This document shows, piece by piece, positions 45,650 to 55,265 of a stretch of 64,000 nucleotides of DNA. The DNA comes from Sulfuriferula nivalis. Lineage in GTDB: Bacteria > Pseudomonadota > Gammaproteobacteria > Burkholderiales > Sulfuriferulaceae. Below the pieces are notes generated by a model that made no database searches, was not told the origin of the DNA, and saw only the letters and a list, made by a program, of their open reading frames with translations. The stretch is taken from positions 496,001-560,000 of the forward strand of contig NZ_AP021881.1 of the NCBI RefSeq assembly GCF_009937995.1. The letters run 5' to 3'. Every line of letters begins with the position of its first letter. Positions within the stretch are counted from its first letter, which is position 1. Both the position numbers and the translations under genes were made by a program.

Positions 45650-46497
45650 ATTCGTTAGTTTGTGCCGCGCCTGCTAAATTGAATCTGTTTTTGCATGTTA
45701 TCGGCCGACGTTCTGATGGTTATCATTTATTGGAGAGCGTTTTTCGATTTATCGATTATGGCGATACTGTAACGTTAACTCGTCGTGCTGACGGCCTGGT
45801 AATAAGAGAATATGAAAATGTGGAAATCGCTGAAACAGTTGATTTGTGTTTGCGCGCAGCGCGATTGCTGCAACTGGAAAGTGGAACAGCATATGGCGTA
45901 TCGATAGGATTAGATAAACGCTTGCCGCTGGGAGGTGGTTTGGGTGGTGGCAGCTCTGATGCGGCAAGTGTCTTGCTAGGATTGAATCAGTTATGGGAGC
46001 TGAACTGGAGCAGGCAGCGTTTACAGGATTTGGCGCTGCAGTTAGGTGCTGATGTTCCCGTTTTCATTTTTGGCGAAAGTGCATTTGCACAAGGAATCGG
46101 CGAGATATTGCAATCGGTTACATTGCAGCCGGCTTGGTATGTGGTGCTGGTTCCTGATGTGCATGTGTCTACACCTAAGATTTTTGCATCAGAACAATTG
46201 ACAAGAGACAGTAAAAGCATCAGAATAGCGGACTTTTCTAGGTCTGAGATATTTTCAGACTTAACAAGAAATGATTTGCAAAGTGCAGTGTGTGGTATTT
46301 ATCCTGAAGTCGTTGAAGCATTAGCTTGGTTAGGTCAGTTTGGCTTGGCACGGATGACAGGTTCGGGCGCATGTGTGTTTGCAGAGTTTAAAGATGAGCA
46401 AGCAGCAAGGCTCGTTTATGATAAGTTACCGGCTGATGTGCGCGGATTTGTCGCGCAGGGATTGGATACTCATCCATTAAAGAATTTCGCGACGTAG
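45646..46497 (+). CDS. ispE: 4-diphosphocytidyl-2-C-methyl-D-erythritol kinase
   Basis: A 283-residue GHMP kinase of the MEP isoprenoid pathway. The start motif CAAPAKLNLFLHVIGRRSDGYH and the ATP loop PLGGGLGGGSSDAASVL are intact, as is the C-terminal MTGSGACVFAEF. It phosphorylates CDP-methylerythritol. tRNA-Gln follows within 30 bases. Confidence 0.96.
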   Translation: MNSLVCAAPAKLNLFLHVIGRRSDGYHLLESVFRFIDYGDTVTLTRRADGLVIREYENVEIAETVDLCLRAARLLQLESGTAYGVSIGLDKRLPLGGGLGGGSSDAASVLLGLNQLWELNWSRQRLQDLALQLGADVPVFIFGESAFAQGIGEILQSVTLQPAWYVVLVPDVHVSTPKIFASEQLTRDSKSIRIADFSRSEIFSDLTRNDLQSAVCGIYPEVVEALAWLGQFGLARMTGSGACVFAEFKDEQAARLVYDKLPADVRGFVAQGLDTHPLKNFAT

Positions 46498-46524
46498 TGC
46501 GAGCTACGGAGCAAACGTAACAAC

Positions 46525-46599
46525 AGGGGTGTCGCCAAGTGGTAAGGCACTGGATTTTGATTCCAGCATTCGTAGGTTCGATCCCTACCACCCCTGCCA
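46525..46599 (+). tRNA. tRNA-Gln (anticodon UUG)
   Basis: A 75-base cloverleaf. The acceptor AGGGGTG pairs with CACCCCT over seven bases, the discriminator is G and CCA is encoded. The anticodon stem CTGGA/TCCAG holds loop TTTTGAT with anticodon TTG at 46557-46559. Confidence 0.96.
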
Positions 46600-46621
46600 G
46601 TATTGTTTTAGCTAATAAATA

Positions 46622-46657
46622 AAAAGCGTGTAATCTGTTTTACACGCTTTTATTTTT
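46622..46657 (+). terminator. Rho-independent terminator after tRNA-Gln
   Basis: A perfect 12-bp stem, AAAAGCGTGTAA (46622-46633) with TTACACGCTTTT (46640-46651), six-base loop, followed by ATTTTTT. Confidence 0.93.
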
Positions 46658-46702
46658 TGTGGCTAATTTTGATGTTAGTGATGCGGTTTTGCGGGGTGTG
46701 TT

Positions 46703-47653
46703 GTGGCCTACGATAGCTTGATGGTGTTTACCGGGAATGCAAATCCTCGGTTGGCGGAAGATGTGGTGCGTCATCTCAATATTCATTTGGGGCGAGCAAC
46801 TGTTGCACGTTTTTCAGATGGTGAGGTGATGGTTGAGCTGCTCGAGCATGTTCGTGGTAAGGATGTGTTTGTGTTGCAGTCAACATGTGTTCCAACCAAT
46901 GACAGTTTGATGGAAGTCATGGTGATGGTTGATGCCTTGCGTCGTGCATCTGCAGGACGTATCACGGCAGCTATCCCTTACTTTGGTTATGCGCGTCAAG
47001 ATCGTCGCCCACGTTCAGCGCGTGTAGCAATTACTGCAAAAGTAGTGGCTAACATGTTAGCCGGTGTGGGTGTTGATCGTGTGCTGACTATGGATTTACA
47101 TGCCGATCAAATTCAAGGTTTCTTCGATATTCCTGTTGATAATATTTATGCATCACCGATATTGCTGGGGGATGTGTGGAAACAATCATATTCTGATTTA
47201 ATCGTGGTTTCACCTGACGTTGGTGGTGTTGTACGTGCGCGTGCACTGGCAAAACGCCTGGAGTCAGATTTGGCGATTATTGATAAGCGTCGTCCTAAGC
47301 CTAACGTTGCCAAGGTGATGAACATTATCGGTGACGTTGAAGGGCGTACTTGTATCATCATGGATGATATGGTGGATACCGCAAATACCTTGTGTGAAGC
47401 AGCAAAGGCATTGAAAGAGCGTGGAGCTAAGCGTGTGGTTTCATATTGTACACATCCTGTGCTGTCTGGTACGGCCGTGCAGCGTATAGAACAATCGGCT
47501 TTGGATGAATTGGTGGTGACTGACACCATACCGCTACGAGAAGATGCAAAAGCAAGTTCACGTATACGCCAATTATCGGTGGCTGAATTGCTGGCGGAAA
47601 CAATGCGTCGTATTAGTGACGAAGATTCAGTTAGTTCGCTGTTTATGGAATGA
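46703..47653 (+). CDS. prs: Ribose-phosphate pyrophosphokinase
   Basis: A 316-residue PRPP synthase with a GTG start. Markers are [42 protein letters not shown], the catalytic flexible region and the ribose-5-phosphate loop [18 protein letters not shown] feeds pyrE at 27935 and nucleotide and amino-acid synthesis. Placement after tRNA-Gln and before rplY is the conserved proteobacterial order. Confidence 0.97.
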   Translation: MAYDSLMVFTGNANPRLAEDVVRHLNIHLGRATVARFSDGEVMVELLEHVRGKDVFVLQSTCVPTNDSLMEVMVMVDALRRASAGRITAAIPYFGYARQDRRPRSARVAITAKVVANMLAGVGVDRVLTMDLHADQIQGFFDIPVDNIYASPILLGDVWKQSYSDLIVVSPDVGGVVRARALAKRLESDLAIIDKRRPKPNVAKVMNIIGDVEGRTCIIMDDMVDTANTLCEAAKALKERGAKRVVSYCTHPVLSGTAVQRIEQSALDELVVTDTIPLREDAKASSRIRQLSVAELLAETMRRISDEDSVSSLFME

Positions 47654-47680
47654 TTTGTTGGTGGGGTAACCTGCTATGTG

Positions 47681-47705
47681 TTCATCGCCTGGTCGCGGGG
47701 ATGAA
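47681..47705 (+). promoter_or_regulatory. Hairpin between prs and rplY
   Basis: TTCATCGCC (47681-47689) and GGGGATGAA (47697-47705) pair at eight of nine positions. No T run follows, so this is more likely an RNA-processing or leader structure than a terminator. Confidence 0.35.
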
Positions 47706-47756
47706 TTAACCTTGGATGTATGCATGTTGTGTGCGTCCTTAATTTTGGAGTAGAAA

Positions 47757-48344
47757 ATGGAAGTTATTGCAAATAAACGTGACGTACAGGGTAAGGGTGC
47801 GAGCCGCCGCCTGCGTCGTAGTGGTAAAACACCAGGTGTTGTTTATGGTGGTAATCAGCCTGCCATGAATATTGAACTTGATCACAATGCAGTGTTTTAC
47901 GCATTAAAGCGCGAAGCATTTCATTCATCAGTTTTGACCTTGGATATCGATGGGGCTAAAGAGTCTGTGTTGCTGCGTGATTACGTTATGCATCCATTCC
48001 GTATGGAAGTTCAGCACCTTGATTTTCAGCGCGTAGATAAAACCCATAAATTGCATGTTAGTGTGCCATTGCATTTTATCAATGCTGATGTTGCGCCAGG
48101 TGTGAAATTAAGTGGTGGTAATGTAAGTCATATTATGACTGAGTTGAATATTGCTTGTTTAGCAGATAGTTTGCCTGAGTTTATCGAGGTTGACTTGGCT
48201 AAATTGGAAGCGGGCCATTCGATTCACGTTGCTGATATTAAAATGCCAGCGGGTGTTGAGGTAGTATTGCATAAAGGTGAAAATCCACCTGTAGCAACTA
48301 TCGTTGTGCCGCGTGGTGCCGCAACTGAAGAAAGCGCAGCTTAA
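47757..48344 (+). CDS. rplY: 50S ribosomal protein L25 (CTC form)
   Basis: A 195-residue long-form L25. Residues 1-95 form the 5S rRNA-binding domain (ANKRDVQGKGASRRLRRSGKTPGVVYGG), and residues 96-195 are the CTC extension (VSVPLHFINADVAPGVKLSGG) that short gammaproteobacterial forms lack. TTGGAG lies nine bases before the ATG. Confidence 0.95.
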   Translation: MEVIANKRDVQGKGASRRLRRSGKTPGVVYGGNQPAMNIELDHNAVFYALKREAFHSSVLTLDIDGAKESVLLRDYVMHPFRMEVQHLDFQRVDKTHKLHVSVPLHFINADVAPGVKLSGGNVSHIMTELNIACLADSLPEFIEVDLAKLEAGHSIHVADIKMPAGVEVVLHKGENPPVATIVVPRGAATEESAA

Positions 48345-48355
48345 TAAATAAACCC

Positions 48356-48931
48356 ATGGAGGCGATTAAGCTTATCGTGGGTCTGGGTAATCCAGGGCGT
48401 GAGTATGTTAATACGCGCCATAATGCGGGGTTCTGGTGGGTAACGCAATGTGCAGAAATAACGCGCATTGGGTTGAAGCCAGAGCCCCGCTTTTTTGCGG
48501 TTGCGGGGCGTCAATTAGGTGATGAAGCTTTGCATTTATTGTTGCCGCAGACTTTTATGAATCTGAGCGGTAAATCTGTGGCGGCATTAATGCATTTTTA
48601 TAAAATTCCGGTAGAGGCGTTGCTGGTGGTGCATGATGAATTGGATTTGCAACCTGGTGAAGCGCGGTTAAAAAAGGGCGGCGGTCACGGCGGACATAAT
48701 GGTTTGAAGGATATAGCGGCACAGTTGGGAACGTTAGATTTTTGGCGTTTACGTCTAGGGGTGGGACATCCTGGGCATAAAAGCGAGGTATCTAATTATG
48801 TATTAAATCCACCTAAGGTGGATGAAATGGGCGAAATTGAATCGGCAATCATGCGTAGTTTGCATGTGTTGCCAGAAATTCTACGCGGAGATTTATCTGC
48901 CGCAATGTTAAAACTTCATACTAAAGTGTAA
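48356..48931 (+). CDS. pth: Peptidyl-tRNA hydrolase
   Basis: A 191-residue enzyme that frees tRNA from stalled peptidyl-tRNA. Motifs are [19 protein letters not shown] (catalytic histidine), [14 protein letters not shown] and [30 protein letters not shown]. It lies between rplY and ychF, as in many proteobacteria. Confidence 0.97.
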   Translation: MEAIKLIVGLGNPGREYVNTRHNAGFWWVTQCAEITRIGLKPEPRFFAVAGRQLGDEALHLLLPQTFMNLSGKSVAALMHFYKIPVEALLVVHDELDLQPGEARLKKGGGHGGHNGLKDIAAQLGTLDFWRLRLGVGHPGHKSEVSNYVLNPPKVDEMGEIESAIMRSLHVLPEILRGDLSAAMLKLHTKV

Positions 48932-48936
48932 ATATC

Positions 48937-50028
48937 ATGAGTCTTAAATGTGGCATAGTTGGCTTGCCCAACGTTGGAAAATCAACCCTATTCAATGCGT
49001 TAACGAGGGCAGGTATAGCCGCAGAAAACTACCCTTTCTGTACGATAGAACCAAATACCGGCATCGTAGAGGTGCCAGATTTGCGTATGGCGGCACTAGC
49101 TGAAATTGTGAAACCAGAGCGTATGCAACCTGCAATCGTTGAATTTGTAGATATTGCCGGTATTGTTGCTGGTGCATCGAAAGGCGAAGGTTTGGGTAAC
49201 CAGTTCCTGGCAAATATCCGTGAAACGGATGCAATTACACATGTGGTGCGTTGTTTTCAAGATGACAATGTCATACACGTCGCGGGTAAAGTTGATCCCA
49301 TTTCTGATATAGAAACCATACAAACTGAATTAGCATTGGCAGATTTGGCAACGCTGGAAAAAGCGGTAGCTCGTTATCAAAAGACGGCGCGTTCTGGAGA
49401 TAAAGATGCGATAACTATTATGGCATTGCTGGATTTGGTACGTGCGCATCTGGATCAAGGTAAGCCAGTATATGCGATGGGCTTAGATGGCGATCAGCAG
49501 GCGCTAATTAAACCGCTATGCTTATTGACAGCAAAACCTGTGTTATACGCTGCCAATGTTGATGATAGCGGGTTTGAGAATAACCCTTTGCTGGACAAAG
49601 TGCGTGCCCACGCGGCTAAAGAAGGCGCGCCAGTAGTAGTAATTTGTGCCGCGTTAGAAGCAGAGCTAGTTGATATGGAAGACGAGGATAAAGTAGCGTT
49701 TCTGGCGGATTTGGGGCAGACAGAGCCAGGTTTAAATCGATTGATACATGCTGGATATAGTTTGCTGGGTTTAGAGACTTATTTTACCGCGGGTGTGAAA
49801 GAAGTGCGTGCATGGACAATACACAAAGGCAGTACTGCACCGCAGGCAGCTGGTGTCATACATACAGATTTTGAACGCGGATTTATTCGTGCTGAAGTTA
49901 TAGCGTATCAGGACTTTATTGCGTGTAAGGGTGAGCAAGGCGCAAAAGAATCCGGGAAGATGCGATTGGAAGGTAAAGAGTATATTGTCAAGGATGGTGA
50001 TGTCATGCATTTTAGATTTAATGTTTGA
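48937..50028 (+). CDS. ychF: Redox-regulated ATPase/GTPase YchF
   Basis: A 363-residue OLA1-family P-loop protein. The Walker A is [14 protein letters not shown], with [12 protein letters not shown] and [20 protein letters not shown] following. The central coiled coil and the C-terminal TGS domain ([14 protein letters not shown], then [13 protein letters not shown]) complete the family. It binds ribosomes and ATP. Its stop codon overlaps the -35 of the tRNA promoter downstream. Confidence 0.97.
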   Translation: MSLKCGIVGLPNVGKSTLFNALTRAGIAAENYPFCTIEPNTGIVEVPDLRMAALAEIVKPERMQPAIVEFVDIAGIVAGASKGEGLGNQFLANIRETDAITHVVRCFQDDNVIHVAGKVDPISDIETIQTELALADLATLEKAVARYQKTARSGDKDAITIMALLDLVRAHLDQGKPVYAMGLDGDQQALIKPLCLLTAKPVLYAANVDDSGFENNPLLDKVRAHAAKEGAPVVVICAALEAELVDMEDEDKVAFLADLGQTEPGLNRLIHAGYSLLGLETYFTAGVKEVRAWTIHKGSTAPQAAGVIHTDFERGFIRAEVIAYQDFIACKGEQGAKESGKMRLEGKEYIVKDGDVMHFRFNV

Positions 50029-50053
50029 CAAGTGCGAATAACTATTAGATAAT
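50025..50053 (+). promoter_or_regulatory. Sigma-70 promoter of the tRNA-tuf operon
   Basis: A perfect -35 TTGACA (50025-50030), a 17-base spacer, and -10 GATAAT (50048-50053) lie 14 bases before tRNA-Tyr. It is the strongest promoter-like site seen in the window and fits a highly expressed tRNA and EF-Tu unit. Confidence 0.8.
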
Positions 50054-50067
50054 AGCTGGCTTAATTT

Positions 50068-50152
50068 GGAGGGGTGGCCGAGTGGTTAAAGGCGACGGAC
50101 TGTAAATCCGTTCTCTCAGAGTACGAAGGTTCGAATCCTTCCCCCTCCACCA
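50068..50152 (+). tRNA. tRNA-Tyr (anticodon GUA)
   Basis: An 85-base class II tRNA with a long variable arm. The acceptor GGAGGGG pairs with CCCCTCC, discriminator A, encoded CCA. The anticodon GTA is at 50102-50104. Confidence 0.96.
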
Positions 50153-50208
50153 GATTCGTAGTGAAAATTGCAAGCCATGCGTCAAGTCGCGCGGGATCTC
50201 AGGTGTGC

Positions 50209-50282
50209 GCGGGTGTAGCTCAATGGCAGAGCAGAAGTTTTCCAAACTTATGACGAGGGTTCGATTCCCTTCACCCGCTCCA
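50209..50282 (+). tRNA. tRNA-Gly (anticodon UCC)
   Basis: A 74-base cloverleaf. The acceptor GCGGGTG pairs with CACCCGC, discriminator T, encoded CCA. The loop TTTCCAA gives anticodon TCC at 50241-50243. The outer anticodon-stem pair is a G/A mismatch, leaving four good pairs. Confidence 0.94.
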
Positions 50283-50330
50283 ATCGTTGTGCATGATATG
50301 GGTAAGTAGTGTAGTTTGGTATGGATTAAA

Positions 50331-50405
<75 letters not shown>

Positions 50406-50447
50406 CATTAATATTGTAGTCATTGTTAGATTAAGAGGAATTAAATC

Positions 50448-51638
50448 ATGGCAAAAGGCAAGTTTGAACGTACCAAGCCGCACGTAAACGTAGGCACAAT
50501 TGGTCACGTTGACCACGGTAAAACCACATTAACAGCAGCGATTGCGACTATCCTCTCGAAGAAATTCGGCGGTGAAGCCAAGAACTATGCTGATATTGAC
50601 TCAGCGCCAGAAGAAAAAGCGCGTGGTATTACTATCAATACTTCACACGTAGAATACGAAACAGAAAAGCGTCACTACGCACACGTAGACTGTCCAGGTC
50701 ACGCTGATTACATCAAAAACATGATTACCGGCGCTGCACAAATGGACGGCGCAATCTTGGTTGTATCCGCTGCTGATGGTCCTATGCCACAGACTCGCGA
50801 ACACATCCTGTTGGCACGTCAAGTTGGCGTACCATACATCATCGTCTACATGAACAAAGCAGACATGGTTGATGATGCAGAATTGCTGGAACTCGTAGAA
50901 ATGGAAATTCGTGAATTGCTCAGCAAATACGACTTCCCCGGTGACGACACACCAGTTATCACCGGTTCAGCATTGAAAGCCCTTGAAGGCGACCAATCAG
51001 AAATCGGCGAAGCATCCATCTTCCGTTTGGCAGATGCGTTAGACAGCTACATCCCAGAACCGGAACGCGCAGTAGATGGCGCATTCCTGATGCCAGTTGA
51101 AGACGTATTCTCAATTTCTGGTCGTGGTACCGTAGTAACAGGTCGTATTGAACGCGGCATCGTAAAAGTTGGTGAAGAAGTTGAAATCATCGGCTTGAAG
51201 CCAACCGTTAAAACCACCTGTACCGGTGTTGAAATGTTCCGCAAGCTGCTAGACCAAGGTCAAGCAGGTGACAACGTAGGTCTGTTGTTGCGTGGTACCA
51301 AGCGCGAAGACGTAGAACGTGGTCAAGTTTTGGCTAAACCAGGTTCAATCAAGCCGCATACAAAATTCAGTGCAGAAATCTACGTACTGTCTAAAGATGA
51401 AGGTGGTCGTCATACACCATTCTTCAATGGTTACCGTCCACAGTTCTACTTCCGTACAACTGACGTAACTGGCGCAGTAGATTTACCAGCAGGTACCGAA
51501 ATGGTGATGCCAGGTGATAACGTATCAGTATCAGTAGCACTGATCGCACCTATCGCTATGGAAGAAGGTCTGCGTTTCGCGATTCGCGAAGGTGGTCGTA
51601 CTGTAGGTGCTGGTGTGGTCGCTAAAGTAATCGAGTAA
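50448..51638 (+). CDS. tuf: Elongation factor Tu
   Basis: A 396-residue translational GTPase. G1 [11 protein letters not shown]2 in [14 protein letters not shown]3 [12 protein letters not shown] and G4 NKADM are intact; domains II and III follow from about residue 210. It delivers aminoacyl-tRNA to the ribosome. It lies in the classic tRNA(Tyr-Gly-Thr)-tuf order and ends in a terminator. Confidence 0.98.
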   Translation: MAKGKFERTKPHVNVGTIGHVDHGKTTLTAAIATILSKKFGGEAKNYADIDSAPEEKARGITINTSHVEYETEKRHYAHVDCPGHADYIKNMITGAAQMDGAILVVSAADGPMPQTREHILLARQVGVPYIIVYMNKADMVDDAELLELVEMEIRELLSKYDFPGDDTPVITGSALKALEGDQSEIGEASIFRLADALDSYIPEPERAVDGAFLMPVEDVFSISGRGTVVTGRIERGIVKVGEEVEIIGLKPTVKTTCTGVEMFRKLLDQGQAGDNVGLLLRGTKREDVERGQVLAKPGSIKPHTKFSAEIYVLSKDEGGRHTPFFNGYRPQFYFRTTDVTGAVDLPAGTEMVMPGDNVSVSVALIAPIAMEEGLRFAIREGGRTVGAGVVAKVIE

Positions 51639-51648
51639 TAAGGATCTT

Positions 51649-51698
51649 GGGTTTGGCGGTCTTGGATTTATACAAGACAGTCAGACCCTTTTTGTTTT
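51649..51698 (+). terminator. Rho-independent terminator of tuf
   Basis: A two-part stem: GGGTTTG (51649-51655) with CAGACCC (51682-51688), including one wobble pair, and inside it GTCTTG (51659-51664) with CAAGAC (51673-51678). TTTTTGTTTT follows. Confidence 0.85.
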
Positions 51699-51701
51699 AA
51701 T

Positions 51702-51777
51702 AGGCCAGTAGCTCAATTGGCAGAGTATCGGTCTCCAAAACCGAGGGTTGGGGGTTCGAGGCCCTCCTGGCCTGCCA
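51702..51777 (+). tRNA. tRNA-Trp (anticodon CCA)
   Basis: A 76-base cloverleaf. The acceptor AGGCCAG pairs with CTGGCCT, discriminator G, encoded CCA. The anticodon CCA is at 51735-51737. It precedes secE, as in many proteobacteria. Confidence 0.96.
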
Positions 51778-51825
51778 AATTAACGGGAGTGTGAACGCCT
51801 TGAAATAAAGGCTCACAAGTTTCAG

Positions 51826-52176
51826 ATGACCGAAAAAATCAAAATGCTGGCTGCTGCGTTATTAGTAATTGCAGGTATAGCCGGCTACTACTATTTTTCA
51901 GAAGCGGCTGCTTTTGTTCGCGTATTGTCAGTTTTAGTGGGTGTGTTTGCTGCAGTTGGTGTTATGTGGCAAACCCCAGTGGGCCAGCAGTTCTTCGTGT
52001 TTTCACAAGAGTCTGTGCGTGAAGCGAAAAAAGTAGTTTGGCCAAGTAGAAAAGAAACGATACAAACAACAGGTATCGTTTTTGTTTTCGTAATTGTGAT
52101 GGCTGTGTTTCTATGGTTCGTCGATGCGGGTTTGATGTGGGCTGTAAAAATGCTGATGGGGCGGAGTGATACATGA
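51826..52176 (+). CDS. secE: Preprotein translocase subunit SecE
   Basis: A 116-residue protein with three hydrophobic segments (about residues 8-25, 32-48, 80-105), the long proteobacterial form. The conserved cytosolic helix [23 protein letters not shown] marks SecE. It clamps SecY in the Sec channel. It overlaps nusG by four bases (ATGA). Confidence 0.95.
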   Translation: MTEKIKMLAAALLVIAGIAGYYYFSEAAAFVRVLSVLVGVFAAVGVMWQTPVGQQFFVFSQESVREAKKVVWPSRKETIQTTGIVFVFVIVMAVFLWFVDAGLMWAVKMLMGRSDT

Positions 52177-52706
52177 GTAAACGTTGGTATGTAGTGCACG
52201 CCTATTCTGGCTTTGAGAAATCAGTACAACGTTCTTTTCTAGAGCGGATTGAGCGCGCTGGTATGCAAGATATGTTTGGCCAGATTCTTGTCCCAGTTGA
52301 AGAAGTAATCGAAATGAAGGCGGGTCAGAAATCAATTACTGAGCGTAAGTTCTTTCCAGGCTACGTGCTTGTAGAAATGGAAATGAATGATGATACGTGG
52401 CATTTGATTAAAGATACACCGAAAGTAACAGGGTTTGTTGGTGGGACAGCGATGAAGCCTACGCCTATCACAGCTAAGGAAGTTGATGCAATATTGCATC
52501 AGGTTCAAGAGGGTGTTGAAAAACCAAGGCCTAAAATCCTGTTCGAAATTGGTGAGTCAGTTCGTGTTATCGATGGGCCATTTAATGACTTTAATGGCGC
52601 AGTTGAAGAAGTGAATTATGAAAAAAACAAGTTGCGCGTATCGGTGTTGATATTTGGTCGTGCTACCCCTGTTGAACTGGATTTTGATCAGGTAGAAAAA
52701 GCCTGA
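52173..52706 (+). CDS. nusG: Transcription termination/antitermination factor NusG
   Basis: A 177-residue NusG. The NGN domain begins [20 protein letters not shown] and includes [13 protein letters not shown]. The KOW domain (about 125-160) has [19 protein letters not shown]. It couples RNA polymerase to ribosomes and Rho. Confidence 0.97.
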   Translation: MSKRWYVVHAYSGFEKSVQRSFLERIERAGMQDMFGQILVPVEEVIEMKAGQKSITERKFFPGYVLVEMEMNDDTWHLIKDTPKVTGFVGGTAMKPTPITAKEVDAILHQVQEGVEKPRPKILFEIGESVRVIDGPFNDFNGAVEEVNYEKNKLRVSVLIFGRATPVELDFDQVEKA

Positions 52707-52800
52707 TAAGTAAAGAGCGATGTGAGTCGCTCAATTTTTGAAGTCGGGGAGATTGATCTAGTTTGATTAATCGTGATTACCCATTTTAGGAGTCGTCAAA

Positions 52801-53232
52801 GTGGCAAAAAAAATCGTTGGCTACGTTAAGCTACAAGTACCTGCGGGTAAAGCAAATCCAAGTCCTCCTATCGGACCAGCGCTGGGTCAGCGTGGTTTGA
52901 ATATTATGGAATTCTGTAAGGCATTTAATGCTCAGACTCAAGGTCTGGAGCCAGGTTTGCCTATTCCTGTTGTGATTACTGCATATGCGGATAAGAGCTT
53001 CACTTTTGTGATGAAGACACCGCCTGCTACTATTTTGATCAAAAAAGCAGCTGGAATTACTAAAGGTAGTCCAAAGCCACACACAGACAAAGTGGGTAAA
53101 TTAACACGTGCACAAGCTGAAGAAATTGCTAAAGCTAAAATGCCTGATTTAACCGCGGCTGATATGGATGCTGCAGTTAAGACAATTGCAGGTAGTGCTC
53201 GTAGTATGGGTATTGAAGTGGAGGGTGCATAA
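52801..53232 (+). CDS. rplK: 50S ribosomal protein L11
   Basis: A 143-residue L11 with GTG start after AGGAG. Sequence shows [23 protein letters not shown] and the C-terminal 23S-binding domain ending [12 protein letters not shown]. It forms the GTPase-associated centre with L10 and L12. Confidence 0.97.
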   Translation: MAKKIVGYVKLQVPAGKANPSPPIGPALGQRGLNIMEFCKAFNAQTQGLEPGLPIPVVITAYADKSFTFVMKTPPATILIKKAAGITKGSPKPHTDKVGKLTRAQAEEIAKAKMPDLTAADMDAAVKTIAGSARSMGIEVEGA

Positions 53233-53233
53233 A

Positions 53234-53926
53234 ATGGCTAAAATGTCTAAGCGCCAACAAGCGATTGCTGCAAAAATTGATCGCAATAAAAGTTATGCCG
53301 TGGCTGAAGCCTTGGCTCTGATTAAAGAAACTGCAACTGCAAAATTTGATGAGTCTGTTGATATTGCCGTTAATCTAGGTATTGATGCGCGTAAATCAGA
53401 CCAGCTAGTACGTGGTTCGGTAGTGTTGCCACGTGGGACAGGTAAAACTGTTCGCGTTGCTGTATTCGCACAAGGCGAAGCAGCTAAAGCGGCTACAGAA
53501 GCTGGTGCTGATATCGTTGGTTTTGAAGATCTTGCTGCAGAAATTAAAGCAGGTCGTATGGATTTCGACGTGGTTATTGCGAGTCCTGATGCCATGCGCG
53601 TAGTTGGTCAGTTGGGTCAAGTGCTAGGTCCACGTGGTCTTATGCCTAACCCAAAAGTAGGTACTGTGACACCTGACGTTGCTGGTGCGGTCCGTAATGC
53701 ACGTGCTGGTCAAGTACAATATCGTACTGATAAGGGTGGTATTGTACAGTGCACCATCGGCCGTGCCTCGTTTGAAGTAGATGCGTTGAGTGAAAACTTA
53801 GCTGCATTGGTAGATGCCTTAGTTAAGGCTCGCCCAGCTTCAGCTAAAGGTGTGTACATGAAGAAAGTTTCTGTATCAAGCACGATGGGTGTTGGTGTGC
53901 GTGTAGACGCAAACAGCATCGCGTAA
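53234..53926 (+). CDS. rplA: 50S ribosomal protein L1
   Basis: A 230-residue L1. The ATG at 53234, one base after rplK, opens [19 protein letters not shown]; an earlier in-frame start would lie inside rplK. Family blocks: [17 protein letters not shown] and [16 protein letters not shown]. It binds the L1 stalk of 23S rRNA and typically represses its own operon. Confidence 0.97.
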   Translation: MAKMSKRQQAIAAKIDRNKSYAVAEALALIKETATAKFDESVDIAVNLGIDARKSDQLVRGSVVLPRGTGKTVRVAVFAQGEAAKAATEAGADIVGFEDLAAEIKAGRMDFDVVIASPDAMRVVGQLGQVLGPRGLMPNPKVGTVTPDVAGAVRNARAGQVQYRTDKGGIVQCTIGRASFEVDALSENLAALVDALVKARPASAKGVYMKKVSVSSTMGVGVRVDANSIA

Positions 53927-54198
53927 TAAAAATTATCTGCGATAAGCAGGTTGTAGAACTTTGGGCTGTCAGCGATTACCGCTGACAGGTTGTCAAAGAC
54001 CGTAGGGTTTGATTGGCTAACTAGCCATCAATTTAATTGTAAGTCTAAAAGCTTGCTCCCAACGTAGATGGCGCTCCCTGAACCAGGATAAGCTTTTGCA
54101 GTGCAATGGTAACTCCTGATGATAGGTCGCCGACTCTCGGATGTTAGCAGGGTTTCTCCCCTGTTGGTGTTCGGTGTTTTTAAGAAGGAGGTAAGACC
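53927..54198 (+). promoter_or_regulatory. rplJL leader (probable L10/L12 autoregulatory RNA)
   Basis: This 272-base gap has no gene. A 9-bp stem CTGTCAGCG/CGCTGACAG (53966-53988) lies at its start and further imperfect stems follow. Its length and position match the L10 leader that binds the L10-L12 complex and controls rplJ translation, but I could not identify the kink-turn core with certainty. AAGGAGG at 54185-54191 is the ribosome site of rplJ. Confidence 0.5.
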
Positions 54199-54720
54199 TT
54201 GAGTCTGAATCTAGAGGAAAAGAAAGTAGTTGTTGCCGAGTTAGGTAATGAACTAGTTGGTGCGCAAACCATCGTTGTTGCAGAATATCGCGGCATGGGT
54301 GTGGTTGGTATGACTACTTTACGTGCTAAAGCACGTGAAAATGGTGTTTACCTGCGTGTGTTGAAAAACACTTTAGTACGTCGCGCGGTTGCAGGAACTG
54401 CCTTTGAAGGTCTAACCAATGCTATGGTTGGCCCTTTGGTTTATGGTATTTCTAAAGACCCAGTGGCTGCAGCTAAAGTGCTGGCTGATTTCGCGAAAAC
54501 CAATGACAAATTAATCATTAAAGCGGGTGCTATGCCTAATTTTGTAATGTCTGCTGCAGATGTTGCAAACTTGGCTAATATGCCTAGCCGTGATGAATTG
54601 TTGGCGAAATTGTTGGGCACTATGCAAGCACCTATTGCCAAGTTTGTTCGTACACTTAATGAAGTTCCAACCAAATTTGTTCGTGGTTTGGCTGCTGTAC
54701 GCGATAAGCAGGCAGCTTAA
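54199..54720 (+). CDS. rplJ: 50S ribosomal protein L10
   Basis: A 173-residue L10 with a TTG start seven bases after AAGGAGG. Blocks: [33 protein letters not shown] and [16 protein letters not shown]. The C-terminal helix (about 140-170) anchors L12 dimers. The weak start codon may be part of its control. Confidence 0.95.
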   Translation: MSLNLEEKKVVVAELGNELVGAQTIVVAEYRGMGVVGMTTLRAKARENGVYLRVLKNTLVRRAVAGTAFEGLTNAMVGPLVYGISKDPVAAAKVLADFAKTNDKLIIKAGAMPNFVMSAADVANLANMPSRDELLAKLLGTMQAPIAKFVRTLNEVPTKFVRGLAAVRDKQAA

Positions 54721-54767
54721 GCTAACAAAATTATTTAATATTTACCCTTTTAATCAGGAGATTTACC

Positions 54768-55145
54768 ATGGCTTTATCCAAGGCTGATATTTTAGATGCA
54801 ATTGCAAACATGACCGTTCTTGATCTTTCTGATCTGATCAAAGAAATGGAAGAAAAATTTGGCGTATCTGCTGCAGCTGCTGTTGCTGTTGCTGCTGCTC
54901 CAGCTGCTGGCGGCGCTGCTGCTGCTGAAGAAAAAACTGAATTCGATGTGATCTTAACTGGCGCAGGCGAAAACAAAGTTAACACCATTAAGGTAGTTCG
55001 TACCATTACCGGTCTTGGCTTGAAAGAAGCTAAAGATTTAGTTGATGGCGCACCTAAAGCTGTTAAAGAAGGTGTTTCAAAAACTGAAGCTGAAGCAGTT
55101 CAAAAGCAATTGGTTGAAGCTGGCGCTACTTGCGAAGTTAAGTAA
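54768..55145 (+). CDS. rplL: 50S ribosomal protein L7/L12
   Basis: A 125-residue L12. The N-terminal dimerisation part, an alanine-rich hinge (about 33-55), and the factor-binding C-terminal domain ([21 protein letters not shown], then [16 protein letters not shown]) are all present. Confidence 0.98.
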   Translation: MALSKADILDAIANMTVLDLSDLIKEMEEKFGVSAAAAVAVAAAPAAGGAAAAEEKTEFDVILTGAGENKVNTIKVVRTITGLGLKEAKDLVDGAPKAVKEGVSKTEAEAVQKQLVEAGATCEVK

Positions 55146-55157
55146 TATTGTTGTTTT

Positions 55158-55234
55158 TGCATTATCTAAGCTGGTCTTAGGTAATGCAGAAAACATAAGA
55201 CAGCAGGACAGCATAGTGCTGTCTGTTGTCTTTT
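55158..55234 (+). terminator. Two hairpins between rplL and rpoB (attenuator/processing region)
   Basis: Hairpin one pairs TGCATTATCTAAG (55158-55170) with CTTAGGTAATGCA (55176-55188), 13 pairs with one wobble. Hairpin two pairs 55197-55213 with 55217-55232 around a TAG loop, with one bulged base, and ends in TTTT. This resembles the rplL-rpoB attenuator and RNase III site known in other proteobacteria, lowering rpoB relative to L12. Confidence 0.65.
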
Positions 55235-55265
55235 GTCTTCTGCGCAGGCCCCTCTAGGAGATTCC

